This document shows positions 17,581 to 25,584 of a stretch of 64,000 bases of DNA, in pieces. The translations under genes were made by a program, and so were the position numbers. The stretch comes from SKUL01 sp964487545. GTDB taxonomy: Bacteria; Bacteroidota; Bacteroidia; Flavobacteriales_D; SKUL01. Numbering within the stretch: position 1 is the stretch's first letter; every line of letters starts with the position of its first letter. The notes under the pieces were generated by a model that made no database searches, was not told where the DNA came from, and saw nothing but the letters and a program-made list of their open reading frames with translations. The stretch lies in NCBI GenBank assembly GCA_964487545.1, contig CAZARI010000001.1, positions 111,115 to 175,114 of the forward strand, given 5' to 3'.

Positions 17581-17931
17581 ATGAAAAAAGTATTGAGTCT
17601 GTTCGTCATGTTGTTTGCTTTTTCTGCCATCCACGCGCAAAAAAACAAAACCGAAACCATTGAAATTAAGACCACCATATACTGTGATCACTGCTTGGAG
17701 TGTCCCGATTGCGGTGTGAACCTGTTTCGCGCGGTGCGAAAAAATTCGGGCATTCGAAACGTTGAGGTCAAACCTGAAGAAAATCTCATTGTGGTGAACT
17801 ACCGCCCCGACAAAACCAGTCCCGAACAAATCCGCCAGTCGATAGCCGATATTGGCTTCAACGCCGATGACATCAGCGCCTCTCCTACGGCCTACGAAAA
17901 GCTCGACGCCTGCTGCAAAAAACCCAATTAA
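17581..17931 (+). CDS. Secreted heavy-metal-associated (HMA) domain protein with four-cysteine motif
   Basis: A 116-residue protein with a signal peptide (first 20 residues, ending HAQ) and a ferredoxin-like HMA fold similar to MerP or copper chaperones. The metal loop is unusual: cysteines 35, 38, 41 and 44 give CX2CX2CX2C instead of the single CXXC of ordinary HMA domains, and a further Cys-Cys pair sits at residues 112-113. The fold signature continues with RNVEVKPEENLIVVNYRP and QSIADIGFNAD. The probable role is metal binding or transfer in the periplasm; the metal is unknown. It has its own candidate promoter and faces a convergent TetR gene 15 bp away. Confidence 0.85.
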   Translation: MKKVLSLFVMLFAFSAIHAQKNKTETIEIKTTIYCDHCLECPDCGVNLFRAVRKNSGIRNVEVKPEENLIVVNYRPDKTSPEQIRQSIADIGFNADDISASPTAYEKLDACCKKPN

Positions 17932-17946
17932 CGCCTCGCGGGTTTC

Positions 17947-18576
17947 TTATTCGGTCAAGTATTCCTTTTTAAATGCTGCAATGGAGGACATACCCGCCTC
18001 GGTTGAAAACAGTTCGAGCAGGCGGGCAAAAATTTTCAGATAATGGGCAATGGCGTGGTCTTCATCGCGGTATTTTCGCAACAGCATGGACTCCGAAAGC
18101 CAAAATCGACCAAAGAGCGATAAGTGCGCCTGCATAAATTCAAGATCCTGTTCTGTTGCTACCAATTGCCCAACGGCTGCCAGTTGGCTGAGCACCTTAC
18201 CAAAATCATCATCACGCTGTTTAGTAATGCGATCGTATTCAGATCCTGAATCACTGCTACCCTCATAGCGCTGCATTTGGTGCCCGATCTTTACACCGCG
18301 GTACTGAAACTGCCAATGAAAAATCTGCTTCAGTAAAACCAAAAGGTTGGCGTTGGTAGGTGATTGGCGGTTGTACTCCAGAAAATACGTGTTGCTTCGG
18401 TTGGCAAACTGATCGAGTAATGCCGCCAAAATAATTTCCTTTCTTGGAAAGTGGTAGGACAAGTTTCCTGGACTGATTTTTAATTCGCGGGCAATATCCC
18501 TCACCCCTACATTTTGATAGCCCTTTTCGTTGAACAGCGTTAAACCGATTTCTAAGATATTGCCCCGAGTCGACAT
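17947..18576 (-). CDS. TetR/AcrR family transcriptional regulator
   Basis: The N-terminal 50 residues form a TetR helix-turn-helix (NILEIGLTLFNEKGYQNVGV, then RDIARELKISPGNLSYHFPR). The remaining 150 residues are an all-helical ligand domain that does not reveal a ligand. Upstream, 36 bp before the start, lies a perfect 9+1+9 bp palindrome that is a good autoregulatory operator. The gene stands alone on the minus strand and converges with the HMA gene. Whether it controls any neighbour is unknown. Confidence 0.9.
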   Translation of the reverse strand: MSTRGNILEIGLTLFNEKGYQNVGVRDIARELKISPGNLSYHFPRKEIILAALLDQFANRSNTYFLEYNRQSPTNANLLVLLKQIFHWQFQYRGVKIGHQMQRYEGSSDSGSEYDRITKQRDDDFGKVLSQLAAVGQLVATEQDLEFMQAHLSLFGRFWLSESMLLRKYRDEDHAIAHYLKIFARLLELFSTEAGMSSIAAFKKEYLTE

Positions 18577-18611
18577 TTAGGTAAAACTGTGAGTTGATTA
18601 AACTTGCAACT

Positions 18612-18630
18612 TTTAGTACGACGTACTAAA
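18612..18630. promoter_or_regulatory. Perfect palindrome, likely TetR operator
   Basis: TTTAGTACG, a central A, then its exact reverse complement CGTACTAAA. A 19-bp perfect dyad with odd centre, 36 bp before the TetR start. Size and position suit a TetR dimer site for autoregulation and possibly for the divergent direction. No second copy was noticed in the window. Confidence 0.6.
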
Positions 18631-18790
18631 TTTGTTTTTTTTAAAGTAATCTTTTTTCACTAAAACCAATCAGAATTTATCCTCTAAAGTGCTTATCCAT
18701 GACGTACCCACCTACTGTGTTCTATTGTTTGACTTACCCCACTTTATGATGAAGACAGTGATCATGGATGCCATTGGAGTTAACAATTTT

Positions 18791-18869
18791 CCGGAAAGAG
18801 CAAGGATCAGAGATACAACTGTGATTCCTGCAATTTTTACATTGTATCAACCGGTTTCGCTCTTTCCGG
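18791..18869. repeat. Nested inverted repeat, 79 nt
   Basis: Outer arms of 11 bp (18791-18801 and 18859-18869, CCGGAAAGAGC and its complement) enclose an inner pair of 7 bp (GATACAA at 18812-18818 with TTGTATC at 18842-18848). The spacers between outer and inner arms are 10 nt on both sides and partly wobble-pair, so the whole can fold as one long imperfect hairpin. There is no T-run after it, so it is not a standard terminator. It could be a structured RNA or a palindromic repeat element. Confidence 0.6.
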
Positions 18870-19041
18870 TTTCTCTGGTGTTGTAGGGAGTTCAATGCCC
18901 CGGCAGCTCAGGAAATGCGCAAGTTTGTTTTGAAGATCTCAGCCACCAAATACGTCGGTGGGACTGATTTCATTTTTTTTAAGCCGGTCGTTTCGTAAAT
19001 TTATAAGAGCCCTCGCGCAAAACAATAAAGACGAAACGATT

Positions 19042-19818
19042 ATGAAATTTCATTTACTCTGTGCGCTGTTGATTTTGCCTGTGATGGTATGGGCACAAAA
19101 AAATTCCATTCCGGTCAAGACTATCGATCAATCGCTGGTGCGCCTTTCCGAAGTGCTTTATGTCTGTAGCCACCAAACCACCAATGCTCAATATCAGGCA
19201 TTCCTTACTTCATTGATGCATGATCAACGGATGGAAGAATATCAGGTTGCACAAATTCAGCCCTTCGATTCGGGCGACAGTATTCCTCCATTACCGACAA
19301 ATTATCATACAGATAAGCGCTTTGCCGAATATCCAGTGGTGAATATTTCCTATCGGGGAGCCATAATGTTTTGCAATTGGTTAACAACACAATACAACAG
19401 TACTCAGCGCGGAAAATTCAGGAAAGTAAAATTTCGCTTGCCTACTGAGGAAGAATGGATGTTGGCTGCCCATTGCGGAAATCCCGAAACCGTTTATCCT
19501 TGGGAGGGTATTTCGCTAAAGGATGAGCGCGGCGATTATAGAGCTAATTTTAATACTGGTGAAGACGCGTATATTGAAGCCGACTCGTCGCAAAACCAAG
19601 AAATCCCGATTCGTCCGGTGATATCATATTCACCCAATTCACTTGGATTATACAACATGGCGGGCAATGTGTCAGAAATGACCGCAACAGAAGGCGTGTG
19701 TAAGGGAGGAAGTTGGCGCGATTCAGAAAAGGCGATGCGCATCGACAGCAATGGAAGTTGTTACAGCGCCTCGCCCTATGTTGGTTTCCGCTATTTTATG
19801 GAAGTGCAGGAAGAATAG
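19042..19818 (+). CDS. Formylglycine-generating-enzyme fold (SUMF1/FGE-sulfatase) secreted protein
   Basis: A 258-residue protein with signal peptide (first 19 residues, ending VWAQ) followed by an FGE-sulfatase domain: ALYVCSHQTTNAQYQAFL-like opening (EVLYVCSHQTTNAQYQ), YPVVNISYRGAIMFCNWL, FRLPTEEEWMLAA, GLYNMAGNVSEM, then CKGGSWRD and YVGFRYF at the end. In this superfamily some members oxidise a sulfatase cysteine, while others (such as GldJ/GldK) are structural. The two-Cys catalytic arrangement is not evident, so a catalytic role is doubtful. The ATG at 19042 gives a clean signal peptide; a longer frame begins with GTG and adds a hydrophilic tail. No sulfatase is nearby. Confidence 0.85.
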   Translation: MKFHLLCALLILPVMVWAQKNSIPVKTIDQSLVRLSEVLYVCSHQTTNAQYQAFLTSLMHDQRMEEYQVAQIQPFDSGDSIPPLPTNYHTDKRFAEYPVVNISYRGAIMFCNWLTTQYNSTQRGKFRKVKFRLPTEEEWMLAAHCGNPETVYPWEGISLKDERGDYRANFNTGEDAYIEADSSQNQEIPIRPVISYSPNSLGLYNMAGNVSEMTATEGVCKGGSWRDSEKAMRIDSNGSCYSASPYVGFRYFMEVQEE

Positions 19819-19881
19819 AATACACACTGCCATTTGTTTGAACTTTGCTTCCACCGAAGCACTGAAATATCAGATAAATTG

Positions 19882-19889
19882 TAACTTTG
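19882..19889 (+). promoter_or_regulatory. Candidate -7 element of the tRNA-Val gene
   Basis: TAACTTTG fits TAnnTTTG exactly, 11 bp before the tRNA 5' end. I do not see a good TTG element at the expected upstream distance. Confidence 0.45.
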
Positions 19890-19900
19890 CGCGCAGAAAC

Positions 19901-19975
19901 GGGTGATTAGCTCAGTTGGTTTAGAGCACTAGCTCGACAAGCTAGGGGTCGCTGGTTCGAATCCAGCATTACCCA
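19901..19975 (+). tRNA. tRNA-Val (GAC)
   Basis: A full cloverleaf: acceptor 19901-19907 pairs with 19968-19974 (one G-T pair), D-stem GCTC/GAGC, anticodon stem CTAGC/GCTAG, T-stem GCTGG/CCAGC with the TTCGAAT loop, five-base variable loop and discriminator A. The anticodon loop reads TCGACAA, so positions 34-36 are GAC (valine codons GUC/GUU). Position 33 is C where nearly all tRNAs have U. The CCA end is not encoded. A strong terminator follows at 19985. Confidence 0.9.
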
Positions 19976-19984
19976 CAAAACAAA

Positions 19985-20017
19985 TCCTCTGAAAAGTATT
20001 TTCAGGGGATTTTTTTT
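19985..20017 (+). terminator. Intrinsic terminator after tRNA-Val
   Basis: Eleven-base-pair stem (19985-19995 with 19999-20009, one T-G pair) around a GTA loop, followed by T8. It ends the tRNA transcript. Confidence 0.9.
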
Positions 20018-20214
20018 GTGCACTCCTGAGGCAAAGAAGATTAAAATAACTGGGGGAGCAAACTAGTTTCAAGCAATGCTATCGGGTTGAAAAACCTTGA
20101 GCAAACTCAATACCGCGCTTGTACTTTTCGTGACCTTGGCTTTTGTTTACAGCGAACAAAATAAGCCACGACATGATCAATTGATGAAATCGGGAAAGTT
20201 AAGTTGGTAGACCC

Positions 20215-21366
20215 TTAAAAATAATCACCAATCAACCGGTCCAAATCATCCTGAATGTTTGGGTTGATGGCTATGGCCAGAATCATGGAGATACCCAGTC
20301 CAATCAAAGCAAAGCCAAAGTCGCGAAAGATCAAAAAGAGGGTTCTTTTCATCGAGCGATTGGTTTCGGCGTGCGGTGTGAGCTGCATGGCAATTTCACG
20401 ACCGGCGAGCAGCCCAAGAAAAACCCAGGTAGTACTCATCGGGATGGTGCTCACCTCTTTAAAGTAAAAGAGCAAAGCGGCATACACCAAGTCGATTACA
20501 GATGCAGACCGCACATCGGTCATGGCCGATTTTTCCTTTACAATACCTTGAATTTTATCTCCGCGCAAATAGAACAAAACGCCCAAACCAAGGAATATGA
20601 AACCGGCAAAGGCGGCATATTCGATCAGGGTAAGTTGTCGGGGCAAGAAAATGGCAATGTTGGCGGCATCTTGCATAATCCACACCGACCACAGCACTCC
20701 GCTAATTACCCACTGGGCCACTACCCAGTAGGGGTGCGGCTCGCCTTTTACCAATTTGGCAATCCATTTAGAAAGAAAGTACCAAACCGTAAATGTAACA
20801 GCTCCAGCCACAAAATATCCGGTGAGACTTTTCTGAGTAATTCCCAAAATGGCTTCGGTGTCAGAACTGAACACACTCAGCAACATAAACGTTGTTGAAA
20901 CCGGCATACGCAGCCGGGTAATGATCAACAGCAACAACGGGCTGACCAGTTGCAGGAAGTGAAATGAGGTGGGTGATTCTGAAAAGCCCTTAGAAGATAA
21001 TCGCTGAAACGAAACATCTCCATCGAAAGTGTACCAGCTATAAAACGATGTCAAAATAAAAATCACTCCGATAAACAGCCACAGGTGATACCATTTGCGT
21101 TTTTCGTTTGACGCCATAAATGTTCCAATAGTCTGGATAGAGTCATTGGCAATAACCGAATAGGCGGCGAAAATAAACCCAATCCACATGGCGATGGCTG
21201 GGTATGGATAGAAAATAGCCGAACAAAACAGACAGAATGCCACGAGCCGCAAAAAGGTGCGCTCACGGAACAAAAACAAGCTTAGAATTTTATATCGCCG
21301 GTCGCCAATAATTGCTGAACCAATAGTTGGTCGTCTTCCGGGTAAGTCATGCTGGAGTCGCTCCAT
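20215..21366 (-). CDS. PiT (inorganic phosphate transporter)-related membrane protein
   Basis: A 383-residue polytopic membrane protein, not close to classical PiT, but showing its duplicated inverted signature: ANDSIQTIGTF at 73-83 and DAANIAIFLPRQ at 233-244 match the two ANDVANAxG-like half sites, and PVSTTF (155-160) and PMSTTW (309-314) match the paired P-x-S-T-T sites that bind substrate and sodium or protons. Ten or more helices are present. It is likely an ion-coupled anion transporter; phosphate is the best guess. It is 11 bp downstream of another membrane protein on the same strand, so the pair is probably an operon. Confidence 0.7.
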   Translation of the reverse strand: MERLQHDLPGRRPTIGSAIIGDRRYKILSLFLFRERTFLRLVAFCLFCSAIFYPYPAIAMWIGFIFAAYSVIANDSIQTIGTFMASNEKRKWYHLWLFIGVIFILTSFYSWYTFDGDVSFQRLSSKGFSESPTSFHFLQLVSPLLLLIITRLRMPVSTTFMLLSVFSSDTEAILGITQKSLTGYFVAGAVTFTVWYFLSKWIAKLVKGEPHPYWVVAQWVISGVLWSVWIMQDAANIAIFLPRQLTLIEYAAFAGFIFLGLGVLFYLRGDKIQGIVKEKSAMTDVRSASVIDLVYAALLFYFKEVSTIPMSTTWVFLGLLAGREIAMQLTPHAETNRSMKRTLFLIFRDFGFALIGLGISMILAIAINPNIQDDLDRLIGDYF

Positions 21367-21377
21367 TTCAAATATCT

Positions 21378-22148
21378 CTAAATATCGTAGTCTCTGTTAA
21401 AATACAAGTAATACTCGCCTGGCTCTTCGTATTGGGCGCTGCGCGGCTGGCTAAATTGAGTAGCTTTTATTTTTGCCACAAAAACAGTGAGCACCACCAC
21501 CGCTCCAGAAATCAATAGAGTCCAATCGGCGATTTCCTGTTGTGGATCACGCATGGCATGATAAATATTGAGGATGGCATCCTGCCAAAAAGTGACAATC
21601 GATACCTGTGCGAGTGGAATGGTGACCGACCCCAGCACGAACACCAACACAGCCAGCAAAACGGTTCCAGTCATTCCGGTAAGCAAAAACAACTGCCTGA
21701 TGATAACAATGGAATAGACCAGAATAAAAACCATTAATGCCAAAACGATGGTTCGCAGTGGGAAATCATGAATCTCATAGATGGCAAGTTCTGAAATATC
21801 AGCCATCGGTGACAAGCTCAGTACGGTTCGTTGCAATAGGGTATAAACTACCAGCCCGGCAACGGTACCCAAAATCTGGGCAGGGATGTTAAGCCAAACC
21901 GGCATCCAGGTTTTATGGTAAAAACTTCTCATCAACGAATAAAAAGGAAAGAGATCCGCTTCGAAGCGGTAGGAACTAACAAATACGGCCACAATGTAAA
22001 TGAATGCAAGCAGAGCCGACAGCTCCAAGAAATTAAGCGTAAAATGATCTGATTGAACGCGGCCTACTAATATGAAATAGGCCAGTGTAAAAATTGCAGA
22101 GGCTGAAAACTCCACCACAGCAGTCCGAAGAAGGGTTCTTATATCCAT
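21378..22148 (-). CDS. Six-helix membrane protein, possibly aquaporin (MIP) fold without NPA motifs
   Basis: I do not recognise a named family. The protein has about six transmembrane segments in two halves. Each half starts with a helix like MIP helix 1 (TAVVEFSASAIFTLAYFIL; RTIVLALMVFILVYSIVI). The loop where the first NPA motif would lie reads ADLFPFYSLMRSF and the second half has IVTFWQDAILNIYHAM, so neither NPA is conserved. This is a weak, fold-level hint only. The ATG at 22148 is used; a longer frame starts with TTG at 22199. It precedes the PiT-like gene by 11 bp, suggesting the two act together. Confidence 0.6.
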   Translation of the reverse strand: MDIRTLLRTAVVEFSASAIFTLAYFILVGRVQSDHFTLNFLELSALLAFIYIVAVFVSSYRFEADLFPFYSLMRSFYHKTWMPVWLNIPAQILGTVAGLVVYTLLQRTVLSLSPMADISELAIYEIHDFPLRTIVLALMVFILVYSIVIIRQLFLLTGMTGTVLLAVLVFVLGSVTIPLAQVSIVTFWQDAILNIYHAMRDPQQEIADWTLLISGAVVVLTVFVAKIKATQFSQPRSAQYEEPGEYYLYFNRDYDI

Positions 22149-22321
22149 CGAATTAAGGTCATATAGCTGCGGCAATTTGGCTTTGTTTCCTTCGGCCAAT
22201 GCTTCGCTTTAGTGTGGCTACACATGGTTGTAATTTACCGCAAAAATGCGACGGATTAATGACGAAAACCCCCGCTTCAAATTATTCTATCTTTATAGTA
22301 ATGTTAAGGCAATGTTAAGCC

Positions 22322-23368
22322 TCAATTACTCATCACCATGCCACAGAGTTGATAGAGCATCCGGGCGCCAACATTTCCATCCCAGTCCGAATTGCCAGGG
22401 GAAACTTCGCACAAATCAAATCCGATAATTTCTCGGCCGCTCTCTCCGATCAACTGAAATAAAAATGCCGCCTCTTCAAACGATAATCCGCCAGGAACAG
22501 GCGTTCCCGTGTTTGGACACAGCGAAGGATCCAGTCCGTCGATATCTACCGAAACATATATTTTCTGTGGAAGTTGATCGATGATACCCTGAAACAACTC
22601 GAACCAGGATTTGCCGCGCATATTTTCGCGTTGAAGAAAACGGTCGTAAAAAATCGTTATGCGGTCGCCTTGAGATTGGGCAAAAGTCACTTCTTCTTCG
22701 CAAAAATCACGGATGCCTACTTGCACCAGTTTTTTTACTTGCGGCAATTGCAACACATTGTAGAAAATAGACGCGTGCGACCAAGTAAACCCTTCGTAGG
22801 CATGACGCAAATCGAGGTGAGCATCAAGCACGAGTACACCAAATGATTCGTGTTGCTGGGCCAAAGCGCGCAAATATCCCAACGGTGTGCTGTGATCGCC
22901 TCCGATTAGACCTACTTTTTTTCCCTGCGACATCCAATGTGCAGTGCGCTGCTCCACCCACTGGTTCATTTTTTGGCTCGATGCATTAATCCGACGGTAG
23001 GTTTCGTCGAAATGGGCATCATTTCGCGGCTCATCGCCCGATTCGAGCGCGGCTATAATTTTCAGCGATTCCTCACGTGTTTCATTGGAAAGTGTCCGAA
23101 TGGCTTCAGGTAATTCGTCAAAGGCAATACCGCGTTTCCACAAATTGGGATAATCATAATGGTTGAGATCCATTTGAAACGAGGCTTCGAAAATGGCATC
23201 CGGACCATTTGCCGCGCCAGAGCCATAACTCACCGTGGCCTCCCACGGCACCGGGACCAGCACCAAATCGGCCTGTTCGCAACTAAACGGTAAACCAAAA
23301 ATTCCGGCCGCTGTACTGCCCGGATCGTTGGGGTTAAAATTACTGATCAGCTCTTCCTTTGATTCCAT
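22322..23368 (-). CDS. Arginase/agmatinase-family ureohydrolase
   Basis: A 348-residue binuclear manganese ureohydrolase. Metal motifs are intact: GGDHS, then DAHLDLR, then SVDIDGLDP. N-terminal segments (YGSGAANGPDAIFEASFQMD) are typical of agmatinase and formimidoylglutamase members of the family. It probably hydrolyses a guanidino group to give urea or formamide; agmatinase is the closest label but the specific substrate cannot be decided. It lies in a minus-strand run downstream of the M23 lipoprotein gene. A second ureohydrolase (arginase) is encoded at 28.8-29.7 kb. Confidence 0.82.
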   Translation of the reverse strand: MESKEELISNFNPNDPGSTAAGIFGLPFSCEQADLVLVPVPWEATVSYGSGAANGPDAIFEASFQMDLNHYDYPNLWKRGIAFDELPEAIRTLSNETREESLKIIAALESGDEPRNDAHFDETYRRINASSQKMNQWVEQRTAHWMSQGKKVGLIGGDHSTPLGYLRALAQQHESFGVLVLDAHLDLRHAYEGFTWSHASIFYNVLQLPQVKKLVQVGIRDFCEEEVTFAQSQGDRITIFYDRFLQRENMRGKSWFELFQGIIDQLPQKIYVSVDIDGLDPSLCPNTGTPVPGGLSFEEAAFLFQLIGESGREIIGFDLCEVSPGNSDWDGNVGARMLYQLCGMVMSN

Positions 23369-23422
23369 GTTCGCGATTTATGCTGCGAAGATAGTGCTGA
23401 AGATTCAAAGAATCGGTTAAAA

Positions 23423-24541
23423 TCAATGTACCGTGCTCTGATGAATAAAAGCCTCAAAATGATCGGCGGTTTGAATGTGCCACCACGCTTCCGTTTTAGC
23501 GCGCACATGTAACGTATCTCCCCGTTGAGCTGTGCCGATCTTCGGTCCATTGAGAGATGCTGCTTGGCGCAAATTAGCTACCGACGAACGCACCACCAGT
23601 TGATCTTTCCACGCACTGCGAAAATCAGATTCCGTCGGTTTTTCGCTTTGGTACACATACGACAACGGATCGACGGCTCCCATTGACTTGTAAATTCCAA
23701 AATGCAAATGCGGACTGGTGGTGATGGCATTTCCGGTGTTTCCGACAAATCCCAGTGTATCGCCCTGTTTTACCCCTTGCGCGATTCCCACAGTAATGCT
23801 ATCGAGATGGGCATAATACAGCGAATATCCACCAAAAACTCCGGTGCGCAGCCAAACCTGTTTGCCACCGAGTCCGCGCTCTCCAACATAGGTGATTCGT
23901 CCATCTGCAGAAGCCACTACCGGCGTGCCTCGCGGTGCAAACACATCGATACCTTCATGTGTGCGGCGACCACCGTCACGGGATGCTCCCCAAAAGCTGA
24001 GGATATCTTTGTTTCCCCTGCCCGCCACCGGAAAGGCCAGCGTTGGTGAAGTATAAGCAATAATGATGAACGGAGTACTTGCTTCAATCTCTGATTGAAC
24101 AACCACCTTGTAAGTGGTTGATTTATTGACCTCATATTGAAACACACCACCTTCTGAATCCTTGCGAGCATTGACCTCAAAAGTTTCACCGCTCGTGGAT
24201 GAACCCATCTCGAAGAAGTCGATAAACACACGAACGTCGGTCGTGTCGGTATCCACTTCCAGATGAAAGTTCTGCCCTTGCTTCAACTCTACGTTGTAGC
24301 TATACACCGTAAAATCGCCAGGCACAAAAAAGCCACCGGCACTAAACGGCAATTCAACGATTAAGCTGTCTGCCAGGCTTTGTTCAAAGGCGTTTTGCCA
24401 AGCCACGAATCGGAAACTGTCTGTTTCAAACTCGCGCTGATAAACCTCTCGTGCTGATGGTTTAAGGACCATATCGGCAATGTCGCGGCACGACAACAGT
24501 CCTACAAGCAGAAGTACACTACACTTGAAATGATATTTCAT
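23423..24541 (-). CDS. M23 metallopeptidase lipoprotein with C-terminal SH3-like domain
   Basis: The protein starts with a lipoprotein signal (MKYHFKCSVLLLVGLLSC, lipobox GLLSC) and has a beta-rich N-terminal region, then an LytM/M23 zinc peptidase domain: HEGIDVFAPRGTPVVA holds the first His and Asp, and SPHLHFGIY holds the HxH ligands. The last 65 residues look like a bacterial SH3 domain (VRSSVANLRQAASLNG). All zinc ligands are present, so it is probably an active peptidoglycan endopeptidase in the periplasm or outer membrane. The start at 24541 is preferred to the ATG at 24559 and to an upstream TTG; all give the same mature protein. Confidence 0.88.
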   Translation of the reverse strand: MKYHFKCSVLLLVGLLSCRDIADMVLKPSAREVYQREFETDSFRFVAWQNAFEQSLADSLIVELPFSAGGFFVPGDFTVYSYNVELKQGQNFHLEVDTDTTDVRVFIDFFEMGSSTSGETFEVNARKDSEGGVFQYEVNKSTTYKVVVQSEIEASTPFIIIAYTSPTLAFPVAGRGNKDILSFWGASRDGGRRTHEGIDVFAPRGTPVVASADGRITYVGERGLGGKQVWLRTGVFGGYSLYYAHLDSITVGIAQGVKQGDTLGFVGNTGNAITTSPHLHFGIYKSMGAVDPLSYVYQSEKPTESDFRSAWKDQLVVRSSVANLRQAASLNGPKIGTAQRGDTLHVRAKTEAWWHIQTADHFEAFIHQSTVH

Positions 24542-24681
24542 CCAACTAAGAAACCGCATGGTAATCTTTACTGCGGTTTTAAGCAAAGTCTATGCAGTAA
24601 ACAACTTTCGGTTAACCCTCACCGAAAAGTGCTGTTTCTTAGGGAAAGCGATGCGACAGAATGTGCAACGGATTGCTCAGT

Positions 24682-25557
24682 TTACTCGCGAATGGCCACC
24701 GCTTTAAGGGTGTTCATCAGCAATGAGGCAATGGTCATTGGGCCAACGCCACCAGGCACCGGAGTAATAAAGCTGCATTTTGGTGCGACTTCTTCAAAAT
24801 CTACATCTCCAGCCAGGCGGAATCCGCTTTTCTTTGCGGCATCTTCAACACGAGTAATCCCCACATCAACCACCACGGCACCTTGCTTTACCATATCGGC
24901 TTTGAGAAATTCGGCTTTTCCCAGCGCAGCGATAATGATGTCGGCCTGCAAACAATGGGATTTCAGATCCTTGGTCCGACTGTGGACTTGTGTCACCGTG
25001 CAGTTTCCGGGATTGTCCTTTCGCGCCATCAATAGGCTCATTGGCTTGCCAACGATGTTGCTCCTACCGATGACCACGCAGTGTTTGCCTTCGGTTTCCA
25101 CGCCCGATCGTTTTAATAGCTCTACAATTCCATTTGGCGTGGCCGGAATAAAGGTCGGTAGTCCAAGCACCAATTTGCCCACATTTACCGGATGAAAACC
25201 ATCAACATCTTTATCGGGGTGCACGGCGTTGATCACTTTCTGCTCGTCGATATGTGCAGGTAATGGCAACTGCACAATAAACCCGTCGATTTCAGGATTT
25301 TCGTTGAGATCGTTGATCGCTCTGAGCAATTCCTCCTCCGAAACTTCAGCCCGAAAGCGCACTAATGACGATTCAAACCCCACTTGTTCGCAAGCTTTTA
25401 CTTTGGCACCTACGTAGGTTTCACTGGCGCCGTCGTTACCGACAAGGACCGCAGCAAGATGTGGAATTTTCTTTCCGTCGCGTTTTCGCGCTGCCACTTC
25501 AGCAGCAATTTCTTCTTTTATTTCAGCAGCCGTTTTCTTACCGTCGAGCAGGATCAT
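24682..25557 (-). CDS. folD: Bifunctional methylenetetrahydrofolate dehydrogenase/cyclohydrolase FolD
   Basis: FolD interconverts 5,10-methylene- and 10-formyl-tetrahydrofolate for purine and methionine synthesis. The 291-residue protein shows the substrate region SETYVGAKVKACEQVGF with the key Tyr and Lys (YVGAK), then VQLPLPAHID, DVDGFHPVNVGKL, the NAD(P)-binding VVIGRSNIVGKP, and the C-terminal PVPGGVGPMT. Length is as expected. It is 27 bp downstream of ffh in a minus-strand run. Confidence 0.96.
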   Translation of the reverse strand: MILLDGKKTAAEIKEEIAAEVAARKRDGKKIPHLAAVLVGNDGASETYVGAKVKACEQVGFESSLVRFRAEVSEEELLRAINDLNENPEIDGFIVQLPLPAHIDEQKVINAVHPDKDVDGFHPVNVGKLVLGLPTFIPATPNGIVELLKRSGVETEGKHCVVIGRSNIVGKPMSLLMARKDNPGNCTVTQVHSRTKDLKSHCLQADIIIAALGKAEFLKADMVKQGAVVVDVGITRVEDAAKKSGFRLAGDVDFEEVAPKCSFITPVPGGVGPMTIASLLMNTLKAVAIRE

Positions 25558-25584
25558 TTCTAATCAGTTAGTTGATAAATTGTT

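Larger units (their letters stand above)
18577..19041. other. 465-bp intergenic region with a palindrome and a structured inverted repeat
   Basis: The gap between the divergent TetR and FGE-fold genes holds the 19-bp palindrome and the 79-nt nested inverted repeat listed separately. A 65-codon plus-strand frame (18689-18886) has a Met start but no signal of a real gene: it crosses the inverted repeat, has no recognisable family and no clear promoter. Otherwise I see nothing coding. Confidence 0.6.

Noticed and set aside
18689..18886. 65-codon plus-strand gene
   Set aside because: It crosses the inverted repeat, has no recognisable family and no supporting signals.
19042..19818. Gliding protein GldJ/GldK
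   Set aside because: It shares the FGE fold but is shorter, lacks a lipobox and is not in a gld cluster.
20041..20214. Gene remnant after the tRNA terminator
   Set aside because: A 31-codon minus-strand frame looks protein-like but matches nothing I know; no integrase or repeat suggests an att site.
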